A stretch of 64,000 nt of DNA, taken from the NCBI GenBank assembly GCA_035633115.1, contig DASQFN010000079.1, forward strand, positions 124,001 through 188,000. The letters run 5' to 3'. The position numbers were made by a program, and so were the translations under genes. This document shows positions 16,322-25,300 of this stretch, piece by piece. The stretch comes from Gemmatimonadaceae bacterium. GTDB lineage: Bacteria; Gemmatimonadota; Gemmatimonadetes; Gemmatimonadales; Gemmatimonadaceae. Every line of letters starts with the position of its first letter. The first letter of the stretch is position 1. Under the pieces are notes generated by a model. It saw nothing but the letters and a program-made list of their open reading frames with translations. It was not told the DNA's origin and searched no databases.

Positions 16322-16891
16322 CTATCTGAAGATTTCGGGATCGCGCAGCGTCCCGTTCCAGGGACGCAGCCACACGTTGCCGTTCCACGCGTGCGCCAGA
16401 TACGCGTTCACGGCGGCCATCTCCGTCGGCGTGTACTGCGTGCGATGACACGCGAACTCCTCTCGTCCAGCCGCGAGGTCCCGTTCCTCGAAGGGCACCC
16501 GCACGGTCAGCAGCGCCTCCGCCATGCCGTTCACGGTGGGGTTTGCGCGCGCTGCGGTGCGGAGGCGCTCCGTCGGAAGTGATGCATAGAGAAGATCCAC
16601 GTTCGCGTAGCGCGCGTCGCTTTGCACGATCTGCGTCGTGCGTGCGGCGGCCAGCTCCGCTCCCGCAGGCATTCTGGCGAAATCGCGAACGCCCTTCGAG
16701 CCGTCGGTGGCGATCACGAGGTGGGTCTCGCGTCCTTCCCTCGCAAGCCGCGACAACAGCGGCCCGATGATGCGTTCGTCATCGGGGTGAGCGAAAACGG
16801 CGACCACGGGCCGCCTGATCTGAGCCTGCGCCGAGAGCGGGATGACGGTGGCCAGCGTCACGGCGACCAGGGTATTTATGGAGGTCCGCAT
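16322..16891 (-). pseudogene. PIG-L/LmbE-like deacetylase with in-frame internal deletion
   Basis: A signal peptide (MRTSINTLVAVTLATVIPLSAQAQ) and the metal motif AHPDDE in VVAVFAHPDDERIIGP identify a secreted PIG-L/LmbE zinc-dependent N-deacetylase. The family's second metal motif, HPDH about 100 residues later, is absent: the text passes directly from PAGAELAAAR to TQIVQSDARYANVDLLYAS, which in full-length relatives lies after the HPDH block. The C-terminal segment AWNGNVWLRPWNG is intact. The reading frame is kept, so a protein of 189 residues may be made, but it would lack a zinc ligand. The ATG at 16891 is chosen for the signal peptide. Confidence 0.65.
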
Positions 16892-17084
16892 ACTATACAC
16901 TGCTGCATGGACCGTCATCGTGAAAGCGTCGCAGCCGCTGACTAAGGCATGACAGAGCATTGTCCGAAGGCACTCGGCATCCTCAAGGCAGCTTTGAAGG
17001 CAGAGGGGCGTAGCTTTCGCTCCAGTTGAGTTCTTCGCTGCGTCGGCGACAGACAGTGACAAAAGCTACGACTGACGAGGTCCA

Positions 17085-17633
17085 ATGGCGCTGGTGGTTT
17101 TCCTCAGAGGCAACGTCGGCGGAAACAGGACTTTTCGGCCAAGCCTTCTCGCCGAACAATTGAAGCACTATGACGTCGTCAATATTGGTGCGGCCGGAAC
17201 ATTCGTGATTCGCAAGCGGACGAGCCATGCGAGGCTTCGCGCTGATTTACGCCGCAGACTGCCATTTGAGGCCGAAGTCACAATCTGCGAAGGGCGCGAT
17301 CTCATCAGCGCAGCTTCAAAGAATCCGTTCGCGGATGTGCCGATTCGCTCCGACATCGTTCGTTTCGTGAGCGTTTTCCCTAGTCGACCCCGGCGCCCGC
17401 CCACAACTCCCATCAGCCTTCCAGCAACTGGCAAGTGGGTTGTGAGAGTACTGACGACGGAAGATCGTTTTCTCTTCGGATTGTATCGACGCCAAATGAA
17501 AGCAATCGGCTATCTGGGTGCGATTGACAGACTTTTCGGAGAGCGAGCGACGACACGCAATTGGAATACAATCACAACGATACTCAACGTGTTGAGACGC
17601 GAAGGCCGTTGCTGGAGCCCGCCTCGCTGGTGA
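17085..17633 (+). CDS. DUF1697 family protein
   Basis: The 182-residue sequence begins VVFLRGNVGGNRTFRPSLLAEQL, the first helix and loop of DUF1697 (the usual FLRGINVGG has lost one residue here). NIGAAGTFVIRKR, a conserved ADVPIRSDIVRFVSVF stretch and the C-terminal TTRNWNTITTI block follow. Family members are small, widespread cytoplasmic proteins of unknown function. The last residues overlap the start of a TPR fragment that seems to have been joined to this gene's end, so the final dozen residues may not be native. A second DUF1697 protein is at 34667-35182. Confidence 0.78.
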   Translation: MALVVFLRGNVGGNRTFRPSLLAEQLKHYDVVNIGAAGTFVIRKRTSHARLRADLRRRLPFEAEVTICEGRDLISAASKNPFADVPIRSDIVRFVSVFPSRPRRPPTTPISLPATGKWVVRVLTTEDRFLFGLYRRQMKAIGYLGAIDRLFGERATTRNWNTITTILNVLRREGRCWSPPRW

Positions 17634-18127
17634 TAAATACTGCGGTTACGCAGGTGTTGTACGACATGCGGCGGTATGACGACGCCATGAAATCCGGCCG
17701 AGGCGTACTTGAGCTCGACCCCGGCTTTCAACTCGGGATCGTCGATCTTGCGAGGGTCCTCGTCGAACAGGGCAAAGCGAACGAAGCAGTCTCGATGCTT
17801 CTTCCGATCCTCGAAGTACCAGGCCTGAGTCATCTCGAGAAGCTGGGCACCGCGGCCTACGCGATGGCTCGCGCCGGGCGGCTGGACGAAGCGAGATCTC
17901 TGTTGAAGAAAGCCGAGTCGCAACGAGGCAAGGGACAGCCGCAACGAGGAATTGTGGCGGCCGCGCTGGAGGCAGTCGGTGAGCACGAAAAGGCGGTTGA
18001 GACACTTCGTGCGGCCGTTAACGGTCACGACCTCTGGCTCGCGCATTATTTCTCGGCTGCTCCATATGACGCTTTGCGCAAGGATCCCCGTGTGCGGGAG
18101 CTTTTCGCTACCGTTGCAGCGCGGTAG
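17609..18127 (+). pseudogene. C-terminal TPR tail of a Ser/Thr kinase- or CadC-type protein, 5'-truncated
   Basis: The frame opens inside the DUF1697 gene without its own start signals, and from about 17609 reads as TPR units (VLYDMRRYDDAMKSGRGVLELDP, VDLARVLVEQGKANEAVSML, YAMARAGRLDEARSLLKKAE). It ends HYFSAAPYDALRKDPRVRELFATV, which is the typical C-terminus of long signalling proteins in this phylum carrying a kinase or adenylate-cyclase/CadC head and a TPR tail. The head is missing. It overlaps the stop of DUF1697 by 25 bases, marking the junction. Probably not functional on its own. Confidence 0.6.
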
Positions 18128-18183
18128 AGCGCGGGCTGCGCTCCTGCAATACTGAAAAAAGTCATCAACGAGGAAGGGTTCTA

Positions 18184-18765
18184 ATGAGAAAGCTGGTTGT
18201 TTCCGAGTTCATGACACTCGATGGCGTGATGCAGGCGCCGGGTGGCAAAGATGAAGATCGAGATGGAGGGTTCGAGCACGGCGGCTGGACGCTGCCCTAC
18301 TGGCATGACGACATTGGCAAGAGCTTCCTCGCGCTGATGAAGGATGCCGATGCCTTCCTCCTGGGACGGCGCACCTATGTAACGCACGCCGAGGCGTTCG
18401 AACCTATGGCCCCCGGCGACCCGTTCGGGGATGTCATGAATGCGCCGAAGAAGTACGTCGTTTCGAAGACACTCGAGAAGCCAATCTGGCGCAACACCAC
18501 GATCATCCGCGACAACGTCATCGAGTCGGTGCGCGATCTGAAGGCGCAACCCGGCAAGAATATCCTGACCGACGGCAGCAGCCAGCTTGTTCACGCCTTG
18601 CTTGCGAACGATCTGGTCGACGAGCTGCATCTGCTCGTGTACCCGCTGGCGCTAGGCACCGGCAAGCGTGTGCTGCCGAATGGCGTTCATGCGACGTTCG
18701 GATTGACGTCCGCGACACCATATCCAACCGGGGTAGTGGGCTTGCACTACGCCCGTCAGCGTTAA
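18184..18765 (+). CDS. Dihydrofolate-reductase-like (RibD_C) family protein
   Basis: This 193-residue protein has the RibD C-terminal/DHFR-like fold: MRKLVVSEFMTLDGVMQAPGG, FLLGRRTYVTHAE, PKKYVVSKTLEKPIWRNTTII and the terminal LVDELHLLVYPLALGTGKRVLP. These proteins are NADPH-dependent reductases; those outside riboflavin operons, like this one, have unknown substrates. The ATG at 18184 follows a GAGGAAGG ribosome site. A C-terminal piece of a second member of the same family lies immediately downstream at 18774. Confidence 0.85.
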   Translation: MRKLVVSEFMTLDGVMQAPGGKDEDRDGGFEHGGWTLPYWHDDIGKSFLALMKDADAFLLGRRTYVTHAEAFEPMAPGDPFGDVMNAPKKYVVSKTLEKPIWRNTTIIRDNVIESVRDLKAQPGKNILTDGSSQLVHALLANDLVDELHLLVYPLALGTGKRVLPNGVHATFGLTSATPYPTGVVGLHYARQR

Positions 18766-18773
18766 ACTCCGCT

Positions 18774-18986
18774 GATTTCGGGCATCAGGCGGGCGGGGAC
18801 CTGGCAGGCCAGTTCTACGATCAGGGCTTGCTGGACGAGTTATTCGTCCAGATCGGCTCCGTAACGCTGGGAGCCGGCAAGCCACTGCTGCCACGGGCGA
18901 TCACGTCACCACCGCTTCGGCTGCTGTCAGTCAGAGCGGTGGGAACAGGATTCGCGGAAGTGCACTATAAGGTGCCACGCCCCTAG
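18774..18986 (+). pseudogene. C-terminal fragment of a second RibD_C-type reductase
   Basis: The frame, open from just after the previous gene, reads GGDLAGQFYDQGLLDELFVQIG, SVTLGAGKPLLPR and RLLSVRAVGTGFAEVHYKV to the TAG at 18984-18986. This is the final third of a RibD_C/DHFR-like protein distinct from its neighbour. No start codon or N-terminal nucleotide-binding half is present. I infer a remnant left by deletion between two tandem paralogues or related genes. Confidence 0.65.
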
Positions 18987-19018
18987 CGCACATATTGATT
19001 GTCAAGTCGAGGTTAGCC

Positions 19019-19495
19019 GTGCCCCGAAAGCCATTTTTCCTGCTGTATCTGCTGTGTTTCGTTGCCATCAACGGAGCGGGCGCGCAAGGGGTCGTGCTTC
19101 AAGGCCAGACGGCCACTACGCAGAGTTCGAAGCCGAACATCTGGAAGGCTACGAGCACTCGCGGCCTTACCCTTATAGGAACGTGGACCGTCATCCCGGA
19201 TCGGGCGAACGAAAGCGCCGTCGGAACGTGGAGGCTCGTCGACGCAGAGGGCAGGATCGTAGCCGGCGGCGGATGGTCAGCATCAAAGTCTCCGACACGG
19301 TGGAGCGGCCTCTGGAGAGCCAACGTTTCCGGCAGTGAGGCAGAGTATTCGGGCTCGTGGGGCTCCCCCGACATCGGTCTGAGGCCGAACGTGGGGTTTG
19401 CAACGATGTTTGAGGAGGCTGTGCGGGCTGCCGTCAGCGGTGTCTGGCGGAGTGGGGGACACTCGGGGGCCTGGACAATCTGGGCGTTCAAGTGA
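19019..19495 (+). CDS. Secreted protein of unknown function
   Basis: A GTG at 19019 with a GAGG ribosome site starts a clear signal peptide (KPFFLLYLLCFVAINGAGAQ). About 135 residues of a small beta-rich domain follow, with repeated Trp-Gly patterns: LIGTWTVIPDR, VGTWRLVDAEGRIVAGGGWSASKSP, WSGLWRANVSG and SGVWRSGGHSGAWTI. Repeating GTW/GLW strands suggest a small beta-barrel or calycin-like fold, but I do not recognise the family. It follows the RibD_C fragment by 32 bases and precedes the DinB-like gene by 31, so it may be part of the same transcript. Confidence 0.6.
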   Translation: MPRKPFFLLYLLCFVAINGAGAQGVVLQGQTATTQSSKPNIWKATSTRGLTLIGTWTVIPDRANESAVGTWRLVDAEGRIVAGGGWSASKSPTRWSGLWRANVSGSEAEYSGSWGSPDIGLRPNVGFATMFEEAVRAAVSGVWRSGGHSGAWTIWAFK

Positions 19496-19526
19496 GGGGG
19501 AGTAACAAACCGAAACCACCCTCTCC

Positions 19527-20000
19527 ATGATCGAACACACTGACACCGGCGCACTCGCTCTCATCCGAGACCTGGAAAGGACGAGAGACGAGACGCTGAA
19601 ATGTTTCTCCCTCGAGCAGCGCGATCTCGAGCTGACGTACGCGCCGGGCAAGTGGTCCATCAGGTTTCTCCTGCACCACCTGTCTGATAGCGAGACTGTT
19701 CTTTACGATCGAATTGCCCGAGTCCTCAGCGAGCCTCGTCAGGTGATTTGGGTCTTCGATCAGGATGCCTGGGCCGCGGGACTCGACTACTCGGAGAGGC
19801 CTCTCGACATCTCGCGACGGATTTACGAATCGATTCGGAACGCAATCATCTACTACGCCGGCCTTCACTACGAGCAAAAGGGCCACCTCGAGTTCGTGCA
19901 CAGCGTAACGGGCGTGCGGACCTTGAAGGATGAATTCGACAAAATCGCCTCTCACAACGAGCATCATCTGGAACAGATCAGGCAGGCGTTGCGCAAGTGA
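19527..20000 (+). CDS. DinB/YfiT-family metal-binding protein
   Basis: The 157 residues form a four-helix bundle: TGALALIRDLERTRDETLKCFS, YAPGKWSIRFLLHHLSDSETVLYDRIARVL, a middle helix and DEFDKIASHNEHHLEQIRQAL. The histidine in LLHHLSDSE and those in HNEHHLEQI are the three metal ligands of DinB proteins, which act as thiol-dependent S-transferases or as uncharacterised damage-inducible proteins. The start codon is an ATG at 19527. Its stop overlaps the GTG of the next frame by four bases. Confidence 0.85.
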   Translation: MIEHTDTGALALIRDLERTRDETLKCFSLEQRDLELTYAPGKWSIRFLLHHLSDSETVLYDRIARVLSEPRQVIWVFDQDAWAAGLDYSERPLDISRRIYESIRNAIIYYAGLHYEQKGHLEFVHSVTGVRTLKDEFDKIASHNEHHLEQIRQALRK

Positions 20001-20251
20001 AGACACTCGTCTGCCTCATGCTGGTCGCGTCGCCGCTCGCTGAGCTGCGCCGGCTCGTGGCCGTGCACCGAGCTTACAACCATATGAACGCCGGCGACCT
20101 GGCAGTGGAGCGTGGCGAACATGCGTCGGCGCTGCACGAGTATTCCGCTGCTGAAAGGATCGCGGCCACGACTCCGGGCATCCCGCGCAGCCGGCACGCA
20201 GAGATGGTCTACTGGCATGCGGTGTCACTGGTGAATATGAAACGCGGCTGA
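19997..20251 (+). pseudogene. DUF1028 protein gene with the Ntn-hydrolase domain deleted
   Basis: The frame begins with a signal peptide (MKTLVCLMLVASPLA) and passes at once into ELRRLVAVHRAYNHMNAGDLAVERGEHASALHEYSAAE, the C-terminal helical repeat region of DUF1028 proteins. Those proteins normally have an N-terminal-nucleophile-like domain of about 200 residues between. That domain is absent although the frame is kept. The C-terminus is also short, ending VYWHAVSLVNMKRG where family members continue for about 30 residues. The start overlaps the DinB stop (GTGA). I infer an in-frame internal deletion plus a 3' junction with the acetyltransferase gene. Confidence 0.55.
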
Positions 20252-20742
20252 CATTCCGGGATGCGGCGCTGAAAGACGTACCACTGATCGCTGCGCTTCA
20301 GAACGCGGCAGCCGGTGCGCTGACAGCGCGTTTCGGCGAAGGGCATTGGTCGTCGCTCGTAACGGAACGCGGAGCGGCCCTCGCGCAGCGCCACGCCCGA
20401 GTTCGCGTAGGGAGATCCGGCAAGCGGATTCTCACGGTTTTGCGACTGGCGACGAAGAAGCCGTGGGCGATCGACGTTTCCTGCTTCAGTCCGGTAAAGC
20501 GGCCGCTGTATCTCACCGGCATGGCGGTGTCAGTCGCGCATCAAGGCGAGGGGCTAGGGCAGTTGGCTGTCGAGGACGCTCTCGCGGTGGCACGGGCATG
20601 GCCGGCCGACGCCATTCGGCTGGATGCCTATGACGCCGAGGCAGGTGCAGGACCCTTTTACGCCAGGTGTGGCTTCCGTGAGCGCGGCCATGTTGTGTAC
20701 AAGAGCGACCCACTTGTGTATTACGAATTCCTGCTCGCCTAG
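20248..20742 (+). CDS. GNAT-family acetyltransferase, apparent CTG start
   Basis: From CTG at 20248 the frame reads (M)TFRDAALKDVPLIAALQNAA, the usual start of a GNAT enzyme. It continues through TVLRLATKKPWAIDVSCF, the acetyl-CoA site region YLTGMAVSVAHQGEGLGQLAVEDAL (Q-x-x-G-x-G/A form as QGEGLG) and the terminal AGAGPFYARCGFRERGHVVYK. The length of 164 residues is normal. No ATG, GTG or TTG is available until about 64 codons later, and CTG overlaps the TGA of the previous frame as CTGA, so either a rare CTG start is used with coupling or the start was lost at the junction with the DUF1028 remnant. Confidence 0.75.
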   Translation: MTFRDAALKDVPLIAALQNAAAGALTARFGEGHWSSLVTERGAALAQRHARVRVGRSGKRILTVLRLATKKPWAIDVSCFSPVKRPLYLTGMAVSVAHQGEGLGQLAVEDALAVARAWPADAIRLDAYDAEAGAGPFYARCGFRERGHVVYKSDPLVYYEFLLA

Positions 20743-20773
20743 CAGACGTCAGCTCATATCTTCGGAGGACACG

Positions 20774-21283
20774 ATGGATCCCATGCCGGGCACGCATCGG
20801 TTCTTGTTTGCGAGCGTAGTGCTTACTTCGTTCGTCATGCTCCCGCAGTCGAGCGCGGGCGCGCAGGGCGGACTTGCCGCGCAAGCCGCTTCTCAAATCG
20901 TTGAAGGCTGCGTAGCTCACGCTCGGGCCAAGGGACAAAGCCATGCAGTTGCGGTCTACGACGACGGAGGTCACCTCGTGGCCTATCTGAGAATGGACGG
21001 AAACTCCCCCGGCGTCGGCGCCTTTGCAATGCAGAAAGGTGCCGCTGGCGCTCACTGGCGCTTTTCAACGGCGGCAATGGCAAATTCAGTAAAGGAAACC
21101 CCGGGATTCGCCAATGCACCGCACGTGGTCACAGTTGCGGGTGGCATTCCCGTGTTCTCCAGGGACGGAAAACAGTTCCTGGGGGCGGTTGGGGTTTCCG
21201 GCGAAGCCGCGCACGACGATGCTGCCTGCGCAGAGGCAGGAGTAAAGGCAGCAGGATTGTCACCTTCCAGAATTAGCCGCTGA
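20774..21283 (+). CDS. Secreted GlcG/HbpS-family protein
   Basis: The 169-residue protein has a signal peptide (FLFASVVLTSFVMLPQSSAGAQ) and a GlcG/HbpS domain: GCVAHARAKGQSHAVAVYDDGGHLVAYLRMDGN, VTVAGGIPVFSRDGKQFLGAVGVSG and EAAHDDAACAEAGVKA. HbpS-like members bind haem extracellularly and others bind cobalamin or are of unknown role. A GGAGGAC ribosome site precedes the ATG at 20774 by five bases. Its last codons overlap an antisense DUF4386 remnant. Confidence 0.85.
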   Translation: MDPMPGTHRFLFASVVLTSFVMLPQSSAGAQGGLAAQAASQIVEGCVAHARAKGQSHAVAVYDDGGHLVAYLRMDGNSPGVGAFAMQKGAAGAHWRFSTAAMANSVKETPGFANAPHVVTVAGGIPVFSRDGKQFLGAVGVSGEAAHDDAACAEAGVKAAGLSPSRISR

Positions 21284-21392
21284 ACGCGGGCTGTAGCGCT
21301 GCCTGCGCCTTCCATCGCTCGACATTGACGCCGACGATGAGCAGGCAAAGACAGAACGACACTTCGGCGACGCTTAGTGCGGTCGAGGTCAT
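21273..21392 (-). pseudogene. C-terminal scrap of a DUF4386 membrane protein
   Basis: On the minus strand 39 codons read MTSTALSVAEVSFCLCLLIVG, then VNVERWKAQ, to a TAA at 21273. The AEVSFCLCLLIVGVNVERW part parallels the end of the intact DUF4386 protein on the other strand (AEVSLAFWLLVNGVNAEKW at 22170-22245). Only the last transmembrane helix survives. The ATG overlaps the stop of the XRE fragment upstream (ATGA). Confidence 0.45.
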
Positions 21393-21532
21393 TTCAGTTG
21401 CTCGAATTCGAGTAGCTCACCCGGCTGGCACTCGAGCGCCTCGCAGATAGCGTCGAGCGTGGAGAAGCGTAAGGCCGGCAGGAGTGAAACTCCAAGCCAG
21501 GCCGCATCGTTTCTAACGGCAAGCTCAACAAG
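21389..21532 (-). pseudogene. C-terminal fragment of an XRE-family HTH regulator
   Basis: The minus-strand frame ends with ALRFSTLDAICEALECQPGELLEFE and a stop at 21389. This is the last two helices of the small YozG-type XRE repressors, whose recognition helix normally lies just before. The preceding 20 residues no longer resemble the family, so the recognition helix is lost. It is followed without a gap by the DUF4386 scrap. Confidence 0.5.
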
Positions 21533-21540
21533 GGACAACG

Positions 21541-22251
21541 GTGAATCAGCTCGATGCGAAGGGCGCCCGGGTTTTGGCCAGGGTCGGTGGAGTGCTCTAC
21601 CTCATCATCATCGTCACCGGCGCCGTGGGTGAGGCCGTGGTCAGGGGCACCATCGTCGTCTCAGGGAATGCGGCAGCCACGGCCGCCAACCTGCGATCGA
21701 TGGAGTCGCTCTGGCGTCTCGGGGTCGCCGGAGAAGTCGTGCTCCTGGCATGCGCGACTGCCCTGGCGGTGATCTTTTACATTCTGCTGCGCCCCGTCAG
21801 CCGCGAGCTGGCACTGGCGGCCGTCTTTTTCAATCTCGTGTGCATCGCGATCGAAGGCGTTGCAGCCGTTTCCCTGGCGTCGGCGCTTTTTCCACTGGCC
21901 AGCGCCACATACCTGAGTGCGTTCACGCCGGACCAGGTTAACGCGATGGCGATGCTGTCGGTCCGGTCGCACACTACAGGATTCGGCATCGCGCTGATTT
22001 TCTTCGGCGTCGAGTGCGTCATACTCGGCTACCTGATCTACCGGTCGGGCTACATGCCGGGAATTATTGGTGTTCTCATGGAGATAGCCGGAGTCTGTTA
22101 CGTCATCAACAGTTTCGCTCTGTTACTCTCGCCTGCGCTCTCGAGCAAGCTATTTCCAGTGATTCTCATGCCGGCGCTTGTCGCCGAGGTATCCCTCGCC
22201 TTTTGGCTACTCGTGAATGGCGTGAATGCGGAGAAGTGGGCGCGGCCTTGA
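21541..22251 (+). CDS. DUF4386 integral membrane protein
   Basis: The 236-residue protein has seven hydrophobic stretches and the characteristic family parts: ARVGGVLYLIIIVTGAVGEAVVRG, a long extracytoplasmic loop, VECVILGYLIYRSGYMPGIIGVLMEIAGVCYVINSF and the C-terminal WLLVNGVNAEKW. DUF4386 proteins are polytopic membrane proteins of unknown function. The GTG at 21541 has an AGGGACAAC ribosome site. Fragments of two other DUF4386 genes lie nearby and a complete one is at 38232, so the family is repeatedly represented. Confidence 0.82.
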   Translation: MNQLDAKGARVLARVGGVLYLIIIVTGAVGEAVVRGTIVVSGNAAATAANLRSMESLWRLGVAGEVVLLACATALAVIFYILLRPVSRELALAAVFFNLVCIAIEGVAAVSLASALFPLASATYLSAFTPDQVNAMAMLSVRSHTTGFGIALIFFGVECVILGYLIYRSGYMPGIIGVLMEIAGVCYVINSFALLLSPALSSKLFPVILMPALVAEVSLAFWLLVNGVNAEKWARP

Positions 22252-22314
22252 CGACGGTCGGCTCACCCTGCGCGCGCTGATTGCGCGACACCTGTGCCAC
22301 ACACAGCTTTTGGC

Positions 22315-25300
22315 ATGAGCGACCCCCGGTTGTCCGCCGCCCTCGCTGACCGCTACCGGCTCGACCGCGAGCTCGGCGCTGGCGGAATGGCGACGGTCTA
22401 TCTCGCCGAGGATCTCAGGCACCAGCGAAAGGTCGCAATAAAGGTCCTGCGCCCCGAGCTCTCCGCCGCACTCGGCGCCGAGCGATTCCTGCGCGAGATC
22501 ACAACCACTGCGAACCTGCGCCACCCGAACATCCTGCCGCTGTACGACTCGGGCGAGCAAGGAGGTTTCCTCTTCTACGTGATGCCGTACGTCGAGGGCG
22601 AGTCGCTGCGGGCCCGCATGGAGCGCGAGACACAGCTCCCCATGGAGGACGCACTCCGCATCGCCGACGAGATTGCCGACGCGCTGAACTACGCACACAG
22701 CCGCGGCGTCATCCACCGCGACATCAAGCCCGAGAACATCCTCCTCGAGGACGGGCGCGCCGTCGTCGCCGACTTCGGAATCGCGCAGGCCATCAACGCC
22801 TCCGGGGACAAGCTCACGATGACGGGCATGGCGATTGGAACGCCGCAGTACATGAGTCCCGAGCAGTCAGGCGGCGAGGCGGTGGATGGGCGCAGCGATC
22901 TGTACGCGGTCGGTTGTCTGCTTTACGAGATGCTGGCCGGCACTCCGCCGTTCACCGGACCGAATGCGATGGCGATCATGGCGCGTCATATGATCGATCC
23001 GGTGCCCCGGCTCACCACCGTGCGCCCCGCCGTCGCGCCGCACGTAACCGCGGCAATCGAGCGCGCGCTCGCCAAGAATCCATCGGATCGTTTCGCGAGC
23101 ATCGCTGACTGGCGTAAGGCGATCCGGAGCTCGGCCGGCAGCGCCAGCATGACGTCCACGGACGCGACGGCTCAAGTTCCTGCGATTCGCAAGCCGCCCC
23201 CAACGCCCGCGACAGCGTTGCTCGGCCGCGAAGCCGTGCTCGTCACCGCGGTTGAGCGTGTGCACGACGGCGCGCGCGTCCTCACCGTGACGGGCGTTGG
23301 CGGCACGGGCAAGACGCGACTCGCGATCGAGCTGTTCCGTCGTCTGCATTCGGAGTACGCCGGCGGCGCGGCGTTCGTCTCGCTCGCGTCGGTCACCTCC
23401 GCCGCCGAGGTCATGCCGACTGTTTCGGCCACGCTCGAGATCGCGGAGGCGCATGGCCGCTCGGCGCTCGATGCGCTTGCGACGGTGATCGGTGACGGCC
23501 GCGTCCTCCTCGTGCTCGACAATCTGGAGCAGGTCGTCGAGGCGGCCGACGAGATCGCAACGCTCGTCTCGCGTTGTCCCGGGCTCCAGGTGATCGCGAC
23601 GAGCCGCCGTCCTCTGAAGATCGGCGCCGAGGTGGAGCTGCCGCTCCCGCCGCTCGAGCTTCCCTCGGCTGGCGCGACTAAGACCGAAGAGCTGATGCGC
23701 TGCCCGTCGGTCGCGCTCTTCGTGCAGCGTGCCGAGAAGGTGAAGGCGGGCTTCGCATTGTCGCCGGCAAACGCCGCATCGATCGTCGGCATCTGTCGAA
23801 GTCTCGACGGCCTGCCCCTCGCGCTCGAGCTTGCGGCAGCGCGCGTGCGAATCCTCGAGCCGGTGGTACTACTGCAGCGGCTGGATCACGCGCTCGATCT
23901 CCTCTCTTCGGGCGATCGCGATCTCCCGGTGCGCCAGCGCACGCTCCGCGCGACGATCAGCTGGAGCTACTCGCTCCTCGACGAAGTGGAGCAGCGCCTG
24001 CTGCGTTCCCTCTCTGTCTTCCACGAGGGATGGACTCTCGACGCCGTCGAACAGGTCTGCTTCGCCGACGATGAGCAGTGGCGAGCGGTGGACCAGCTCG
24101 AGTCGCTTGTGGAGAAAGGTCTCGTGCGGGTGATCGGAGGAGGAGAGCGGTACGCGCTACTCGAGACGATCCGCGCGTTCGCGGCCGAGCAGCTCCATGC
24201 CGGCGGCGAAGTGGATCCCATGCGTGACGCGCACGCGATGTTCTTTCTGGAGTTCGCGCGCGGCGTCGACGCGGGGATCCAGGGCGGAGGTCAGGTCGAG
24301 GCGGTGCAACGCGGACGCGCCGAGAATGCAAATACGCTGGCGGCGCTGCAGTGGCTCCTCGCACGCGCCCGCGCTGGTGCACCGGACGCGGTCGAGCACG
24401 GTCTGCTGCTTTGCGGTTACCTCGGTTGGTACTGGCACATTGTGGGACTGCACCTCGTGGCGCGCGACATGGTCGATGCGTTGCTCGCACTTGCTTCCGG
24501 GCGTGCGCCGAGCCGCGGTCGCGCGCTCGCCTTGTTCACAGGCGGAATGGTTTCGGCCAACACAGGGGAGATGGACCAGGCAATCGCCGAGTGGACCGGG
24601 ATGCTCGAGGATGGCCGCGCGATCGGCGACGCCGCCATCGTGACCTTCGCGCAGCTCGGGCTCGGCTACTTGTATCTGGGCATGGGGCGCCTCGACGAGG
24701 CATGCGCTCCGCTTGAGGAGGCAATTCTGGGAGCGGAGCGTGGCGGGTTCGATTTCCTGAACTCACTGTCCCGGACGGTCAACGGGATGCGCATGTTCGT
24801 GAGCGGCGATGTCGAGGGCGGGATCGCGATGGTCGAGTCCGCGCGCCGCATTCAGCTCCGCATCGGCGACTACGAGGGCGGCGGAATGGCGCTCAGCTTC
24901 CTCGCGTCGATGACCTTCGCGAAGGGCGACCTGCCCGCCGCGATTCAGCTTTACCGGCAGGCGGAGGATGCATTCGAGATGATCGGCGACAAGCCGGAGA
25001 TCGCGCGCGTGCAGTGCGAGATGGGCTATGCCGCGCTCGCGGCGACGAGCCTCGGTAAGGCGCGGCGCATGTTCGAGCGCGCATTGCGCACGTATGACGA
25101 GGTGGGCAGCCCGCGCGGAGCGGGCCAGGCGCTGCTCGGACTAGCGGCGACCGAGGCCGCGGCTGGGAATTCCGAGCGCGCAGTCGAGATCGCGGCGGCT
25201 GCGCAGGTCATGTCGGAGCGTGCCGGAGTCGTCGTGGAGCACCCGATGGCGCCGGGGGTTTCGGAGCGGATCGAGGCCTTGCGCGCGTCGATCCCGAAGC

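Noticed and set aside
23172-23792. Minus-strand open frame of 206 codons
   Set aside because: Antisense to the STAND ATPase region; Ser/Thr/Ala-rich and without any recognisable domain.
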